Below, piece after piece: positions 6,234 to 14,555 of a stretch of 19,578 bases of DNA (the stretch's first letter is position 1; the number at the start of each line of letters is the position of its first letter). The notes under the pieces are model-generated. The model was not told the DNA's origin, made no database searches, and saw nothing but the letters and a program-made list of their open reading frames with translations. Source of the stretch: an uncultured Clostridia bacterium (GTDB lineage Bacteria; Bacillota; Clostridia; Oscillospirales; Acutalibacteraceae). The position numbers and the translations under genes were made by a program. Where the stretch lies: the NCBI GenBank assembly GCA_937880805.1, contig CALGRR010000104.1, forward strand, positions 1-19,578, in the 5' to 3' direction.

Positions 6234-8252
6234 GTGGATAATCAGAATAATAACAATACTGAGATTAACGCTGTTCAGCCTATTCAGGAAGAAAATTCGG
6301 ATTTTGAAGCAGAAAACCTTGCGGAAATCAATACTGCCGTAACCGAAAATTATGATGCGAGCCAGATTCAGGTTCTTGAAGGTCTTGAGGCTGTTCGCAA
6401 AAGACCGGGTATGTATATCGGCTCAACCGGCCCCAGAGGCTTGCATCACCTTGTTTATGAAATAGTTGATAACTCAATCGACGAGGCTCTTGCAGGCTAC
6501 TGTACTCACATTGAGGTTGAAATAGAGCCGGGCGATATTATTTCCGTCAGAGATAACGGACGAGGAATTCCCGTCGGTATCAACGAAAAGCTCGGCTTGC
6601 CTTCGGTAACCGTTGTTCTCACCGTGCTTCACGCAGGCGGCAAGTTCGGCGGCGGCGGATACAAGGTTTCGGGCGGTCTTCACGGCGTTGGCTCGTCGGT
6701 TGTTAACGCTCTTTCAAAGTGGCTTGAGGTTGAGGTTTCGCAGAACGGAAAAATTCACCGTCAGCGTTTCGTTAACGGCGGCAACATTGAAACAGACCTT
6801 GAAATCATCGGCGATACCAACGAAACGGGAACATTTATCCGTTTCAAGCCCGATGAGGCTATTTTCCAGGAAACAACCGTTTATGATTTTGAAACCCTTG
6901 AAAGAAGACTCCGTGAATCGGCATTCCTCAATGCGGGTCTTTCAATAAAGCTTAAAGACAGCAGAGACCCCGAAAACATCGTTGAAAGAGAATACTGCTA
7001 TGCAGGCGGTCTTTCTTCGTTTGCGGATTATCTCACAAACGTAAGAGGTCTTGCTCCTCTTCACGAAAAGCCCGTTCACTTCTCATCGGTCAAGGATGAT
7101 AAGTATGCCGAAGTGGCTCTTCTTTATAATGACAGCTATAATGAGCTTGTTCTTTCGTTTGCAAACAATGTTCGCACGGAGGACGGCGGTACTCACGAAA
7201 CAGGCTTTAAAAACGCACTCACAAGAGTGTTCAACGATTACGGCAAGAAATACGGCATTCTCAAAGACAGCGATAAAAAGCTTTCGGGCGATGACGTAAG
7301 AGAAGGTCTTACCGCAATCATTTCGGTTAAAATAACAGAGGCTCAGTTTGAAGGTCAGACCAAGAGCAAGCTCGGTAACACCGACGTGCAGAAAATGGTT
7401 AATGCCATGGTTTATGACAAGCTGATGACCTATTTTGAAGAAAACCCCTCAATCGCCAAAGCAATTTTCTCAAAGGCACTTGATGCTTCAAGAGCAAGAG
7501 AAGCCGCAAGAAAGGCGAGAGACCAGGCAAGAAGAAAATCCGTGCTTGAAGGCAATTCTCTTCCCGGCAAGCTTGCAGACTGCACCGAAAAGCAGGCTGA
7601 AGGCACCGAGATTTATATCGTAGAGGGTGACTCGGCAGGCGGCTCGGCAAAGGAAGGCAGAGACAGAACATATCAGGCTATCCTTCCTCTCTGGGGTAAG
7701 ATGCTCAACGTTGAAAAGGCAAGACTCGACAGAGTTATAGGCAACGATAAGCTTCAGCCCGTTGTTACCGCACTCGGAACGGGTATCGGCGAGGATTTTG
7801 ATATAAGCAAAATCCGCTATGAAAAGGTTGTTATTATGGCCGATGCCGACGTTGACGGTGCACACATCAGAGTTTTGCTTCTCACCTTCTTCTTCCGCTA
7901 TATGCGTCCTCTTATTGAAGAGGGTCACGTTTATCTTGCACAGCCTCCTCTTTTCAAGGTGAGCAAGGGCAAGAAATTTGCCTATGCTTTCTCGGATGAA
8001 GAAAGAGATGAAAAAATCGAAGAATTCGGTGGCAGCTGCGATATTCAGAGATATAAGGGTCTCGGTGAAATGGACCCCGAGCAGCTCTGGGAAACAACAA
8101 TGGACCCCGCAACAAGAATTATGCTCCGTGTAACGCTTGCAGACGCTATGGAAGCAGACGAAACATTTTCAATTCTTATGGGCGATAAGGTTGAGCCCCG
8201 CCGTGAGTTTATTGAAAAGAATGCAAAATATGTTGAGAATCTTGACATCTGA
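6234..8252 (+). CDS. gyrB: DNA gyrase subunit B
   Basis: ATPase and TOPRIM subunit of gyrase, which introduces negative supercoils together with GyrA. From the GTG start the protein has 672 residues. The GHKL ATPase shows YEIVDNSIDE (catalytic-type E76, N80), VRDNGRGIP (D107) and the ATP lid GGLHGVGSSVVNALS; the transducer carries QTKSKLGN; the TOPRIM domain has EGDSAGG (E464) and DADVDGAHIR (D537, D539, D541); the C-terminus has QRYKGLGEMDPEQLWETTMDP. The GTG at 6234 is chosen because GGGAGG lies eight bases upstream; a TTG at 6207 would overlap the previous gene. About 40 polar Asn/Glu-rich residues precede the first conserved block, some 25 more than in B. subtilis. The length and TOPRIM layout, and the neighbour gyrA, argue for GyrB rather than ParE. 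Confidence 0.96.
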   Translation: MDNQNNNNTEINAVQPIQEENSDFEAENLAEINTAVTENYDASQIQVLEGLEAVRKRPGMYIGSTGPRGLHHLVYEIVDNSIDEALAGYCTHIEVEIEPGDIISVRDNGRGIPVGINEKLGLPSVTVVLTVLHAGGKFGGGGYKVSGGLHGVGSSVVNALSKWLEVEVSQNGKIHRQRFVNGGNIETDLEIIGDTNETGTFIRFKPDEAIFQETTVYDFETLERRLRESAFLNAGLSIKLKDSRDPENIVEREYCYAGGLSSFADYLTNVRGLAPLHEKPVHFSSVKDDKYAEVALLYNDSYNELVLSFANNVRTEDGGTHETGFKNALTRVFNDYGKKYGILKDSDKKLSGDDVREGLTAIISVKITEAQFEGQTKSKLGNTDVQKMVNAMVYDKLMTYFEENPSIAKAIFSKALDASRAREAARKARDQARRKSVLEGNSLPGKLADCTEKQAEGTEIYIVEGDSAGGSAKEGRDRTYQAILPLWGKMLNVEKARLDRVIGNDKLQPVVTALGTGIGEDFDISKIRYEKVVIMADADVDGAHIRVLLLTFFFRYMRPLIEEGHVYLAQPPLFKVSKGKKFAYAFSDEERDEKIEEFGGSCDIQRYKGLGEMDPEQLWETTMDPATRIMLRVTLADAMEADETFSILMGDKVEPRREFIEKNAKYVENLDI

Positions 8253-8276
8253 TTTTTCAGAAAGGACTAAAGAGTT

Positions 8277-10790
8277 ATGAGCTTTGGTGACGCACGCGAC
8301 ACTCAAAAAATTATAAATGTTGATTTGAATAAAGAAGTGCGTAAATCGTTCCTCGATTATTCGATGACGGTTATCACTTCGAGAGCACTTCCCGATGTCA
8401 GAGACGGATTAAAGCCCGTTCACAGAAGAATACTTTACACAATGCACGAAAACGGACTTACCCCCGATAAGGCATACAGAAAATGTGCCGATACCGTTGG
8501 TTCCGTTCTCGGACGCTACCATCCCCACGGTGACGCATCGGTTTATGATGCAATGGTTCGTCTTGCACAGACCTTCTCAATGAGATATATTCTTGTTGAC
8601 GGCCACGGTAACTTCGGTTCGGTTGACGGCGACCCCCCTGCTGCTTACCGTTACACCGAGTCAAGAATGAGCAAGCTTTCGCTTAAAATGCTCACCGATA
8701 TTGATAAGGAAACCGTTGACTTCACAACTAACTATGACGACCGTCTTAAAGAACCCACCGTTCTTCCCTCAAGATTCCCCAATCTTCTGGTTAACGGCTC
8801 GGTCGGTATTGCCGTTGGTATGGCTACAAATATTCCTCCCCATAATCTCGGCGAGGTTATCGACGGAATGTGTGCTCTTATCGATAATCCCGATATTGAC
8901 CTTGACGGTCTTATGGAATATATCAAAGGCCCCGATTTCCCCACAAGAGGCGTTATTATGGGCAGGGCGGGCATAAGAGCCGCCTACAGCACGGGCAGAG
9001 GCAAAATCACTCTTCGTGCAAAAACAGAAATTGTTGAGAAGAAAAACGGCAGATTTGAAATTCAGGTAACCGAAATCCCCTATATGGTCAACAAGGCAAG
9101 ACTCATTGAGAGCATTGCAAATCTTGTTAAGGACAAGCGTATAGAGGGCATTTCCGATGTTAACGATTACTCTTCAAAGAAGGGTATGCTTATTTCAATC
9201 GACCTTAAGCGTGATGCAAATCCGCAGGTTGTTCTCAATCAGCTTTTCAACTACACACAGCTTCAGGATACCTTCGGAGCAATAATGATTGCTCTCGTAA
9301 ACGGCGAGCCCAAGCAGCTTTCGCTCAAGGAAATCCTTTCTCACTATATTAAATTCCAGGAAGAGGTTATTGTTCGCAGAACAAAATATGACCTCAGAAA
9401 GGCAATGGACAGAGCACATATCCTTGAAGGTCTTGCAAAAGCTATTGACATTGTTGACGATATTATTGCAACAATCAGAGCTTGTAAGGGCGGTCAGGCA
9501 GATGCCAAGGTTGCCATTATGGAAAAATTTGATTTTGATGAGCCTCAGGCAGCGGCAATCGTTGCTTTACAGCTTGGTCGTCTTGCGGGTCTTGAAATTC
9601 TCAAGATTACAAACGAGTTGAATGAGCTCAAGGAAAAAATTGCAGAATTCAACGCCATTCTTGCTGACGAAGCAAAGGTTCTTGAAATCGTTAAAACAGA
9701 GGCAATGGCTATCCGCGATAAATTTGCCGATGACAGAAGAACAGAAATCGTCAATGTTTCGGGCGAGGTTGATATTGAAGACCTTATTCCCGAAGAAACC
9801 TGCGTTTATACTCTTACCGATATGGGCTATATCAAGAGAATCCCCATGGCAGAGTATAAGGCACAGAACAGAGGCGGCAGAGGCGTTAAGGGTCTTACAC
9901 GCAGAGAAGAGGATATTGTTAAAACAATGTTCACCTGCTCAACCCACGATTATATTATGTTCTTCACAACCAGGGGCAGAGGCTACCGCCTTAAGGGTTA
10001 TGAAATCCCCGAGGGCTCACGCCAGAGCAAGGGTATGAATGTTGTTAACCTGCTTCCGCTTGAAGAGGGCGAAAGAGTTTCGGTAATGCTCAGAGTGCCC
10101 GAGTTTGAAAGCGGGGAATACTATCTCTGCATGGCAACAAAGAACGGCATAATCAAGCGTACAGAGCTTGATGCATATAAAAACATCCGCAAAAACGGCG
10201 TTATCGCAATTAATCTTGATGATGATGACGAGCTTGCATGGGTTAAACTCACCGAGGGCCACGATAAGCTTATCGTTGCAACCCGAAAGGGTATGAGCAT
10301 TGCGTTTGAAGAAACCGGTGCAAGAGCTATCGGCAGAACCGCAAGAGGCGTTAAGGCTATTGAGCTTAGGGAAGGCGACGAGGTTATCGGTATGGATATT
10401 CTTACCGAAGGCAAAAAGGTGCTTACCGTAAGCGAAAAGGGTAACGCAAGACTGAGCGAAATTGATAACTACAGAATTCAGTCCAGAGGCGGCAAGGGTC
10501 TTACCAACTATCACACCGAGAAAAACGGCGATGTTGCGGCGATTGAGCTTGTTAATCCCGAGGATGACCTTATGCTTATTTCTTCAGACGGTATCATTAT
10601 CCGTATTCCCATCGGCGGCGACCACGGAATAAGACTTTGTGCAAGACCCTCAAAGGGCGTAAGAGTTATGAAGATTAACGAGGGCGAAAGACTTATCACC
10701 GCAGTTTCCGTTCCCGCAGAGGAAGGTGCCGAATACAATACAGAGGCTGTTGAGGACGCAGAGGCACCCGAGGCAGAGGCTGAAGAATAA
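8277..10790 (+). CDS. gyrA: DNA gyrase subunit A
   Basis: DNA cleavage and wrapping subunit of gyrase. The 837-residue protein has the winged-helix/tower core with the catalytic Tyr in AAYRYTESR (Y126) and R125, then a C-terminal beta-pinwheel. The GyrA-box is present as QNRGGRG (from residue 530), with a related QSRGGKG later, which supports GyrA over ParC. The quinolone-determining stretch reads HPHGDASVYDAMVRLAQ: A87 stands where E. coli has Ser83, and D91 matches Asp87. The last ~20 residues form an acidic Glu/Ala tail. The start lies 24 bases after gyrB, with AAAGGA ten bases before the ATG. No GC-rich terminator follows, only a short A/T palindrome, so some read-through into mgsA is possible. 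Confidence 0.96.
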   Translation: MSFGDARDTQKIINVDLNKEVRKSFLDYSMTVITSRALPDVRDGLKPVHRRILYTMHENGLTPDKAYRKCADTVGSVLGRYHPHGDASVYDAMVRLAQTFSMRYILVDGHGNFGSVDGDPPAAYRYTESRMSKLSLKMLTDIDKETVDFTTNYDDRLKEPTVLPSRFPNLLVNGSVGIAVGMATNIPPHNLGEVIDGMCALIDNPDIDLDGLMEYIKGPDFPTRGVIMGRAGIRAAYSTGRGKITLRAKTEIVEKKNGRFEIQVTEIPYMVNKARLIESIANLVKDKRIEGISDVNDYSSKKGMLISIDLKRDANPQVVLNQLFNYTQLQDTFGAIMIALVNGEPKQLSLKEILSHYIKFQEEVIVRRTKYDLRKAMDRAHILEGLAKAIDIVDDIIATIRACKGGQADAKVAIMEKFDFDEPQAAAIVALQLGRLAGLEILKITNELNELKEKIAEFNAILADEAKVLEIVKTEAMAIRDKFADDRRTEIVNVSGEVDIEDLIPEETCVYTLTDMGYIKRIPMAEYKAQNRGGRGVKGLTRREEDIVKTMFTCSTHDYIMFFTTRGRGYRLKGYEIPEGSRQSKGMNVVNLLPLEEGERVSVMLRVPEFESGEYYLCMATKNGIIKRTELDAYKNIRKNGVIAINLDDDDELAWVKLTEGHDKLIVATRKGMSIAFEETGARAIGRTARGVKAIELREGDEVIGMDILTEGKKVLTVSEKGNARLSEIDNYRIQSRGGKGLTNYHTEKNGDVAAIELVNPEDDLMLISSDGIIIRIPIGGDHGIRLCARPSKGVRVMKINEGERLITAVSVPAEEGAEYNTEAVEDAEAPEAEAEE

Positions 10791-10810
10791 AAATTTTTTC
10801 AAACAAGTAC

Positions 10811-10839
10811 TTGCCATACAGGACAATATTTGATATTAT
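10811..10839 (+). promoter_or_regulatory. Sigma-A promoter of mgsA
   Basis: TTGCCA (10811-10816) and TATTAT (10834-10839) are exactly 17 bases apart, which predicts a start near 10846 and a leader of about 47 bases before the mgsA ATG. Confidence 0.7.
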
Positions 10840-10892
10840 ATCTAAAAAGTTGATAATTTTATTTGATTATAAACACAGAAAGGGGATTTTAA

Positions 10893-11297
10893 ATGAACAT
10901 TGCTTTGGTTGCTCACGACGCAAAGAAAGAACTTATGACCCAATTCTGCATAGCCTATTGCGGAATTTTAAGCAGACATAACCTTTTTGCAACGGGCATA
11001 ACCGGCAAAATGGTTTCTGAAGCCACGGGTCTTGAAATAACAAGATTTTTAAGCGGCACTCAGGGCGGCGACCAGCAGATAGCTTCGCGTATCGCCTGCA
11101 ACGAGATAGACCTTTTGCTTCTCTTCAGAGACCCGCTTACCGCAAAGCCCAATGAGCCCAACGAAGCAACTCTTCTGCGTCTTTGCGATGTTCATAATGT
11201 TCCCGTTGCAACAAATATTGCCACGGCTGAGGCACTTATCCACTCTCTTGCAAGAGGCGACCTCGACTGGAGAGAAATTGTAAATCCAAGAAAATAA
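10893..11297 (+). CDS. mgsA: Methylglyoxal synthase
   Basis: This family converts dihydroxyacetone phosphate to methylglyoxal and phosphate, a bypass that relieves triose-phosphate build-up. The 134-residue protein starts with MNIALVAHDAKK (H8, matching E. coli H19), and continues with ATGITG, SGTQGGDQQIASRI (D60, matching the catalytic base D71), LLLLFRDPL (D80, matching D91) and LCDVHNVPVATNIATAE. The loop after FRDPL reads TAKPNEPNEATLLR: by colinear alignment N87 and N90 stand where E. coli has His98 and Asp101, both implicated in catalysis, so activity may be changed. An AAAGGGGA ribosome site precedes the ATG at 10893. The gene has its own promoter between gyrA and itself and is followed by the hisS leader hairpins. 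Confidence 0.92.
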   Translation: MNIALVAHDAKKELMTQFCIAYCGILSRHNLFATGITGKMVSEATGLEITRFLSGTQGGDQQIASRIACNEIDLLLLFRDPLTAKPNEPNEATLLRLCDVHNVPVATNIATAEALIHSLARGDLDWREIVNPRK

Positions 11298-11339
11298 AAG
11301 GGGTTGACCCCGAGTTTCAGATTTTAATTGATTTCACGG

Positions 11340-11364
11340 GGACCGTCTGTATGACGGTCCTTTT
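11340..11364 (+). terminator. Hairpin between mgsA and hisS (terminator or attenuator)
   Basis: GGACCGTC (11340-11347) pairs with GACGGTCC (11353-11360) around TGTAT, followed by only four T residues. It ends 22 bases before the hisS ATG, too close for another promoter. A smaller GGGG-TTGA-CCCC hairpin lies at 11300-11311, and its CCCC can also pair with the GGGG at 11338-11341. No T-box features (such as an AGGGTGGNACCGCG-like sequence) are present. Confidence 0.6.
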
Positions 11365-11386
11365 GATTTAGAAAAGGAAGATTACT

Positions 11387-12721
11387 ATGGCACTTGTAAC
11401 AAAAGCCATTAAGGGCACTCAGGATATACTGCCCGCAGAGGTTTATAAAAATCAGTTTATCGAAAGCACGATGCTTGAAATTGCCGAAAAATTCGGTTTC
11501 AGGGAGCTTCGCACCCCCGTTTTTGAGCATACGGAGCTTTTTCAGAGAGGCGTTGGCGAAACAACCGACGTTGTGCAGAAGGAAATGTATACCTTCAACG
11601 ATAAGGGAGAGCGTTCAATAACTCTCCGCCCCGAGGGCACCGCAGGTGCCGTAAGAGCATTTTTGGAGCACGGTCTTTTCAATGAGGCTCTGCCCCAGAA
11701 ATTCTGCTATATTCTCAACTGCTACCGCTATGAGAAGCCTCAGGCGGGCAGATGGAGAGAATTCCAGCAGTTCGGCGTTGAGATGCTCGGTGCGGCTCAT
11801 CCCGCAGCAGATGCTGAAATTATTTCGCTTGCAAACGAGATTTTTGCATTTCTCGGCGTTGAAAATCTTCGCCTTGAAATAAATTCAATCGGCTGCCCCG
11901 AATGCAGAAAGAATTACCATAATGCTCTTAAAGAATATTTTGAGGCAAAAAAAGAGAATCTTTGCCCCACCTGCCTTGAAAGACTCGGCAAAAATCCTAT
12001 GAGAATTCTTGACTGCAAGAGCCCCGTCTGCAAAGAAATCTGCGAGGGTGCTCCCGCAATTCTTGATTATATCTGCGATGATTGCTCGGCTCATTTTGAG
12101 AGCGTTAAGAAGTATCTTGACAAAATGAATATCGATTACACCGTTAATCCCCGCATCGTAAGAGGCCTTGATTATTACACCCGCACCGTTTTTGAATTTA
12201 TTTCAACCGACATCGGTGCGCAGGGCACCGTTTGCGGCGGCGGAAGATATGACGGACTTGTTGAAGAGCTCGGCGGACCTCACACTCCATCGCTCGGCTT
12301 TGCTCTCGGCACGGGCAGACTGCTTATGCTTATGCAGGCACAGGGCATTGAAATTCCCAAGCCCAACGGCTGCGATATTTATATTGCTCCTATGGGTGAA
12401 AACGCTTCGTTTGAAGCGGCGGCAATCGTTGCCGACCTTCGTGCAAACGGCGTCAGTGCACAGACCGATGTTGTTGGCAGGTCGCTTAAGGCACAGATGA
12501 AATATGCCGATAAAATCGGTGCAAAATACACTATGGTTATCGGCGATAATGAGATTGAAAACGGCAAGGCAAACCTTAAAAATATGGATAACGGCGAGAT
12601 TACCGAGGTTGAGCTTAAAAATCTTGCCGAGGATTTTATGAATTTCCTTGTTCAGCAGGCAACCCTTTCGCTTGCGGAAAGCTTTGATATTGAAGGCGTT
12701 GACCTGAGTTCGTTAATATAA
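11387..12721 (+). CDS. hisS: Histidyl-tRNA synthetase
   Basis: Class II synthetase that charges tRNA-His. The 444-residue protein has motif 1 in the KGTQDILP region, motif 2 as CYRYEKPQAGRWREFQQFGVE (112-132), the histidine signature RGLDYYTRTVFE (259-270), GGGRYDGLVE, and a C-terminal anticodon-binding domain from ~325. Motif 3 reads GFALGTGRLLML: the Arg (R311) is kept, but the Glu usual before it is Gly. The insertion between motifs is rich in Cys: CPEC (170-173), CPTC (193-196), C210, C215, C219 and CDDC (230-233), which suggests, but does not prove, a metal site. AAAAGGAAG precedes the ATG. It starts a close-packed run with aspS, serC and serA; the hairpin 22 bases upstream may influence its expression. 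Length favours HisS over the shorter HisZ. Confidence 0.95.
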   Translation: MALVTKAIKGTQDILPAEVYKNQFIESTMLEIAEKFGFRELRTPVFEHTELFQRGVGETTDVVQKEMYTFNDKGERSITLRPEGTAGAVRAFLEHGLFNEALPQKFCYILNCYRYEKPQAGRWREFQQFGVEMLGAAHPAADAEIISLANEIFAFLGVENLRLEINSIGCPECRKNYHNALKEYFEAKKENLCPTCLERLGKNPMRILDCKSPVCKEICEGAPAILDYICDDCSAHFESVKKYLDKMNIDYTVNPRIVRGLDYYTRTVFEFISTDIGAQGTVCGGGRYDGLVEELGGPHTPSLGFALGTGRLLMLMQAQGIEIPKPNGCDIYIAPMGENASFEAAAIVADLRANGVSAQTDVVGRSLKAQMKYADKIGAKYTMVIGDNEIENGKANLKNMDNGEITEVELKNLAEDFMNFLVQQATLSLAESFDIEGVDLSSLI

Positions 12722-12733
12722 GGAGAAGTAAAA

Positions 12734-14518
12734 ATGGATTTTATGACAGGACTTAAAAGAACCGATTATTGCGGAACTCTGCGTGCATCGGATATAGGCA
12801 GAACGGTAACCGTTGCAGGCTGGGTTCAGCGTCAGAGAGACCTTGGCGCACTTATTTTCATTGACCTTCGTGACAGAGAGGGCATTGTTCAGCTTGCTTT
12901 TGACGAATCAACCGCAAAGGATATTTTTGAAAAAGCCGCTTCGGCAAGAAGCGAATATGTTCTTATGGCACAGGGCGTTGTAAGAGAACGTTCGGCAAAG
13001 AATACCGAAATTCCCACGGGCGAAATCGAAATTGAGGTTAAGGACCTCCGTCTTCTTTCAAAGAGCGAAACACCTCCCTTTGAAATCATTGAGGACTGCC
13101 AGACAGCGGAGCTTACAAGACTCAAATATCGCTATCTTGACCTTCGCAGACCCGACCTTCAGAAGAATATTCTTCTTCGCCACAAAATCACCAAGATTAC
13201 AAGAGATTATTTTGACGATAACGGCTTTATCGAGATTGAAACTCCCATTCTTATCAAGTCAACTCCCGAGGGTGCAAGAGATTATCTTGTTCCCAGCCGT
13301 ATTCATAAGGGCAAATTCTATGCTCTTCCCCAGTCACCCCAGCTTTATAAGCAGCTTTCAATGGTTGCAGGCTTCGACAGATATATGCAGATTGCCCGTT
13401 GCTTCCGTGACGAGGATTTAAGAGCAGACCGTCAGCCCGAATTCACTCAGATTGACCTTGAAATGTCATTCGTTGATATGGAAGATGTGCTTGCAATCGG
13501 CGAAGGCTATATGGAAAGAGTTTTCCGCGAGGCAATGGGTGTTGATATTCAGCTTCCCCTTCCCAGACTCACATATAAAGAGGCTATGGAGCGTTACGGC
13601 AGCGATAAGCCCGATACCCGCTACGGCATGGAAATTTATGACCTTACCGATACTGTCAGAAACTGCGGCTTCGGCGTTTTCACCGGTGCGATTGAAGCGG
13701 GCGGCAGCGTAAGAGGCATAACAGCTAAAAATGCCGTTAATATTCTCACAAGAAAAGAAATTGATAAGATTACCGAGGCTGCAAGAGGCATCGGAGCAAA
13801 GGGCCTTGCCTGGGTAAGAATGAATGAAGACGGCACTTTCAGCTCTTCATTTGCAAAATTCCTCACAGAGGAAGAAATGGCTGCAGTTCTTGAAAAGGCA
13901 GATGCAAAGCCCGGCGATGTTGTGCTCATTATCGGCGACGGCAAGAATTCGCTTGTTCTTTCCGTTCTCGGTGCACTCCGCCAGATTGTTGCAAAAAAGC
14001 TTGACATTATTCCGAATAATAAATATAATCTTCTTTGGATTACCGAATTCCCGTTCTTTGATTGGGATGAGGATGCACAGCAGTTTGTTGCTATGCACCA
14101 TCCGTTCACATCTCCTATGGATGAGTGCCTTGATTATCTTGAAACAGATAAGGGTGCGGTAAGAGCAAAGGCATATGACCTTGTTCTCAACGGTGTTGAG
14201 CTTTGCTCGGGTTCAATCAGAATCACCAACCCCGACCTTCAGGCAAGAATTTTCTCGCTTCTCGGTCTTTCGGATGAAGAGGCACACGCAAAATTCGGTT
14301 ATCTGCTTGACGCCTTCAAGTACGGTGCTCCTCCCCACGGCGGTATGGGCATCGGTCTTGACAGACTTGTTATGCAGATGCTCGGCTGTGAGTCACTCAG
14401 GGATGTTATTGCATATCCTAAAGTGCAGAATGCAAGCGAGCCTATGACGGATTGCCCCGCTGTTGTTGACGGCGTTCAGCTCACCGATTTAGGCATTGCT
14501 ATCACGGCAGAGGAATAA
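12734..14518 (+). CDS. aspS: Aspartyl-tRNA synthetase, bacterial type
   Basis: Class II synthetase that charges tRNA-Asp. The 594-residue protein has the N-terminal OB-fold anticodon domain (1-~110, VAGWVQRQRDLGALIFIDLRD), motif 2 CFRDEDLRADRQPEFTQID (223-241), the bacteria-specific GAD insertion (~290-415), and motif 3 GIGLDRLVM (539-547). L37 in RQRDLGAL is the residue type found in discriminating enzymes; His is usual there in non-discriminating ones, so tRNA-Asn is probably not charged. The ribosome site AGGAG overlaps the hisS stop codon and is eight bases from the ATG, so translation is likely coupled to hisS. An ATG three codons later lacks that spacing. serC follows after 37 bases with no terminator. 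Confidence 0.96.
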   Translation: MDFMTGLKRTDYCGTLRASDIGRTVTVAGWVQRQRDLGALIFIDLRDREGIVQLAFDESTAKDIFEKAASARSEYVLMAQGVVRERSAKNTEIPTGEIEIEVKDLRLLSKSETPPFEIIEDCQTAELTRLKYRYLDLRRPDLQKNILLRHKITKITRDYFDDNGFIEIETPILIKSTPEGARDYLVPSRIHKGKFYALPQSPQLYKQLSMVAGFDRYMQIARCFRDEDLRADRQPEFTQIDLEMSFVDMEDVLAIGEGYMERVFREAMGVDIQLPLPRLTYKEAMERYGSDKPDTRYGMEIYDLTDTVRNCGFGVFTGAIEAGGSVRGITAKNAVNILTRKEIDKITEAARGIGAKGLAWVRMNEDGTFSSSFAKFLTEEEMAAVLEKADAKPGDVVLIIGDGKNSLVLSVLGALRQIVAKKLDIIPNNKYNLLWITEFPFFDWDEDAQQFVAMHHPFTSPMDECLDYLETDKGAVRAKAYDLVLNGVELCSGSIRITNPDLQARIFSLLGLSDEEAHAKFGYLLDAFKYGAPPHGGMGIGLDRLVMQMLGCESLRDVIAYPKVQNASEPMTDCPAVVDGVQLTDLGIAITAEE

Positions 14519-14555
14519 TTATTTTATCTATTAAAACAGAAAGGATAGATTTTCA

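Noticed and set aside
11298..11386. T-box riboswitch for hisS
   Set aside because: The spacer is only 89 bases and lacks the conserved T-box sequence and specifier stem.
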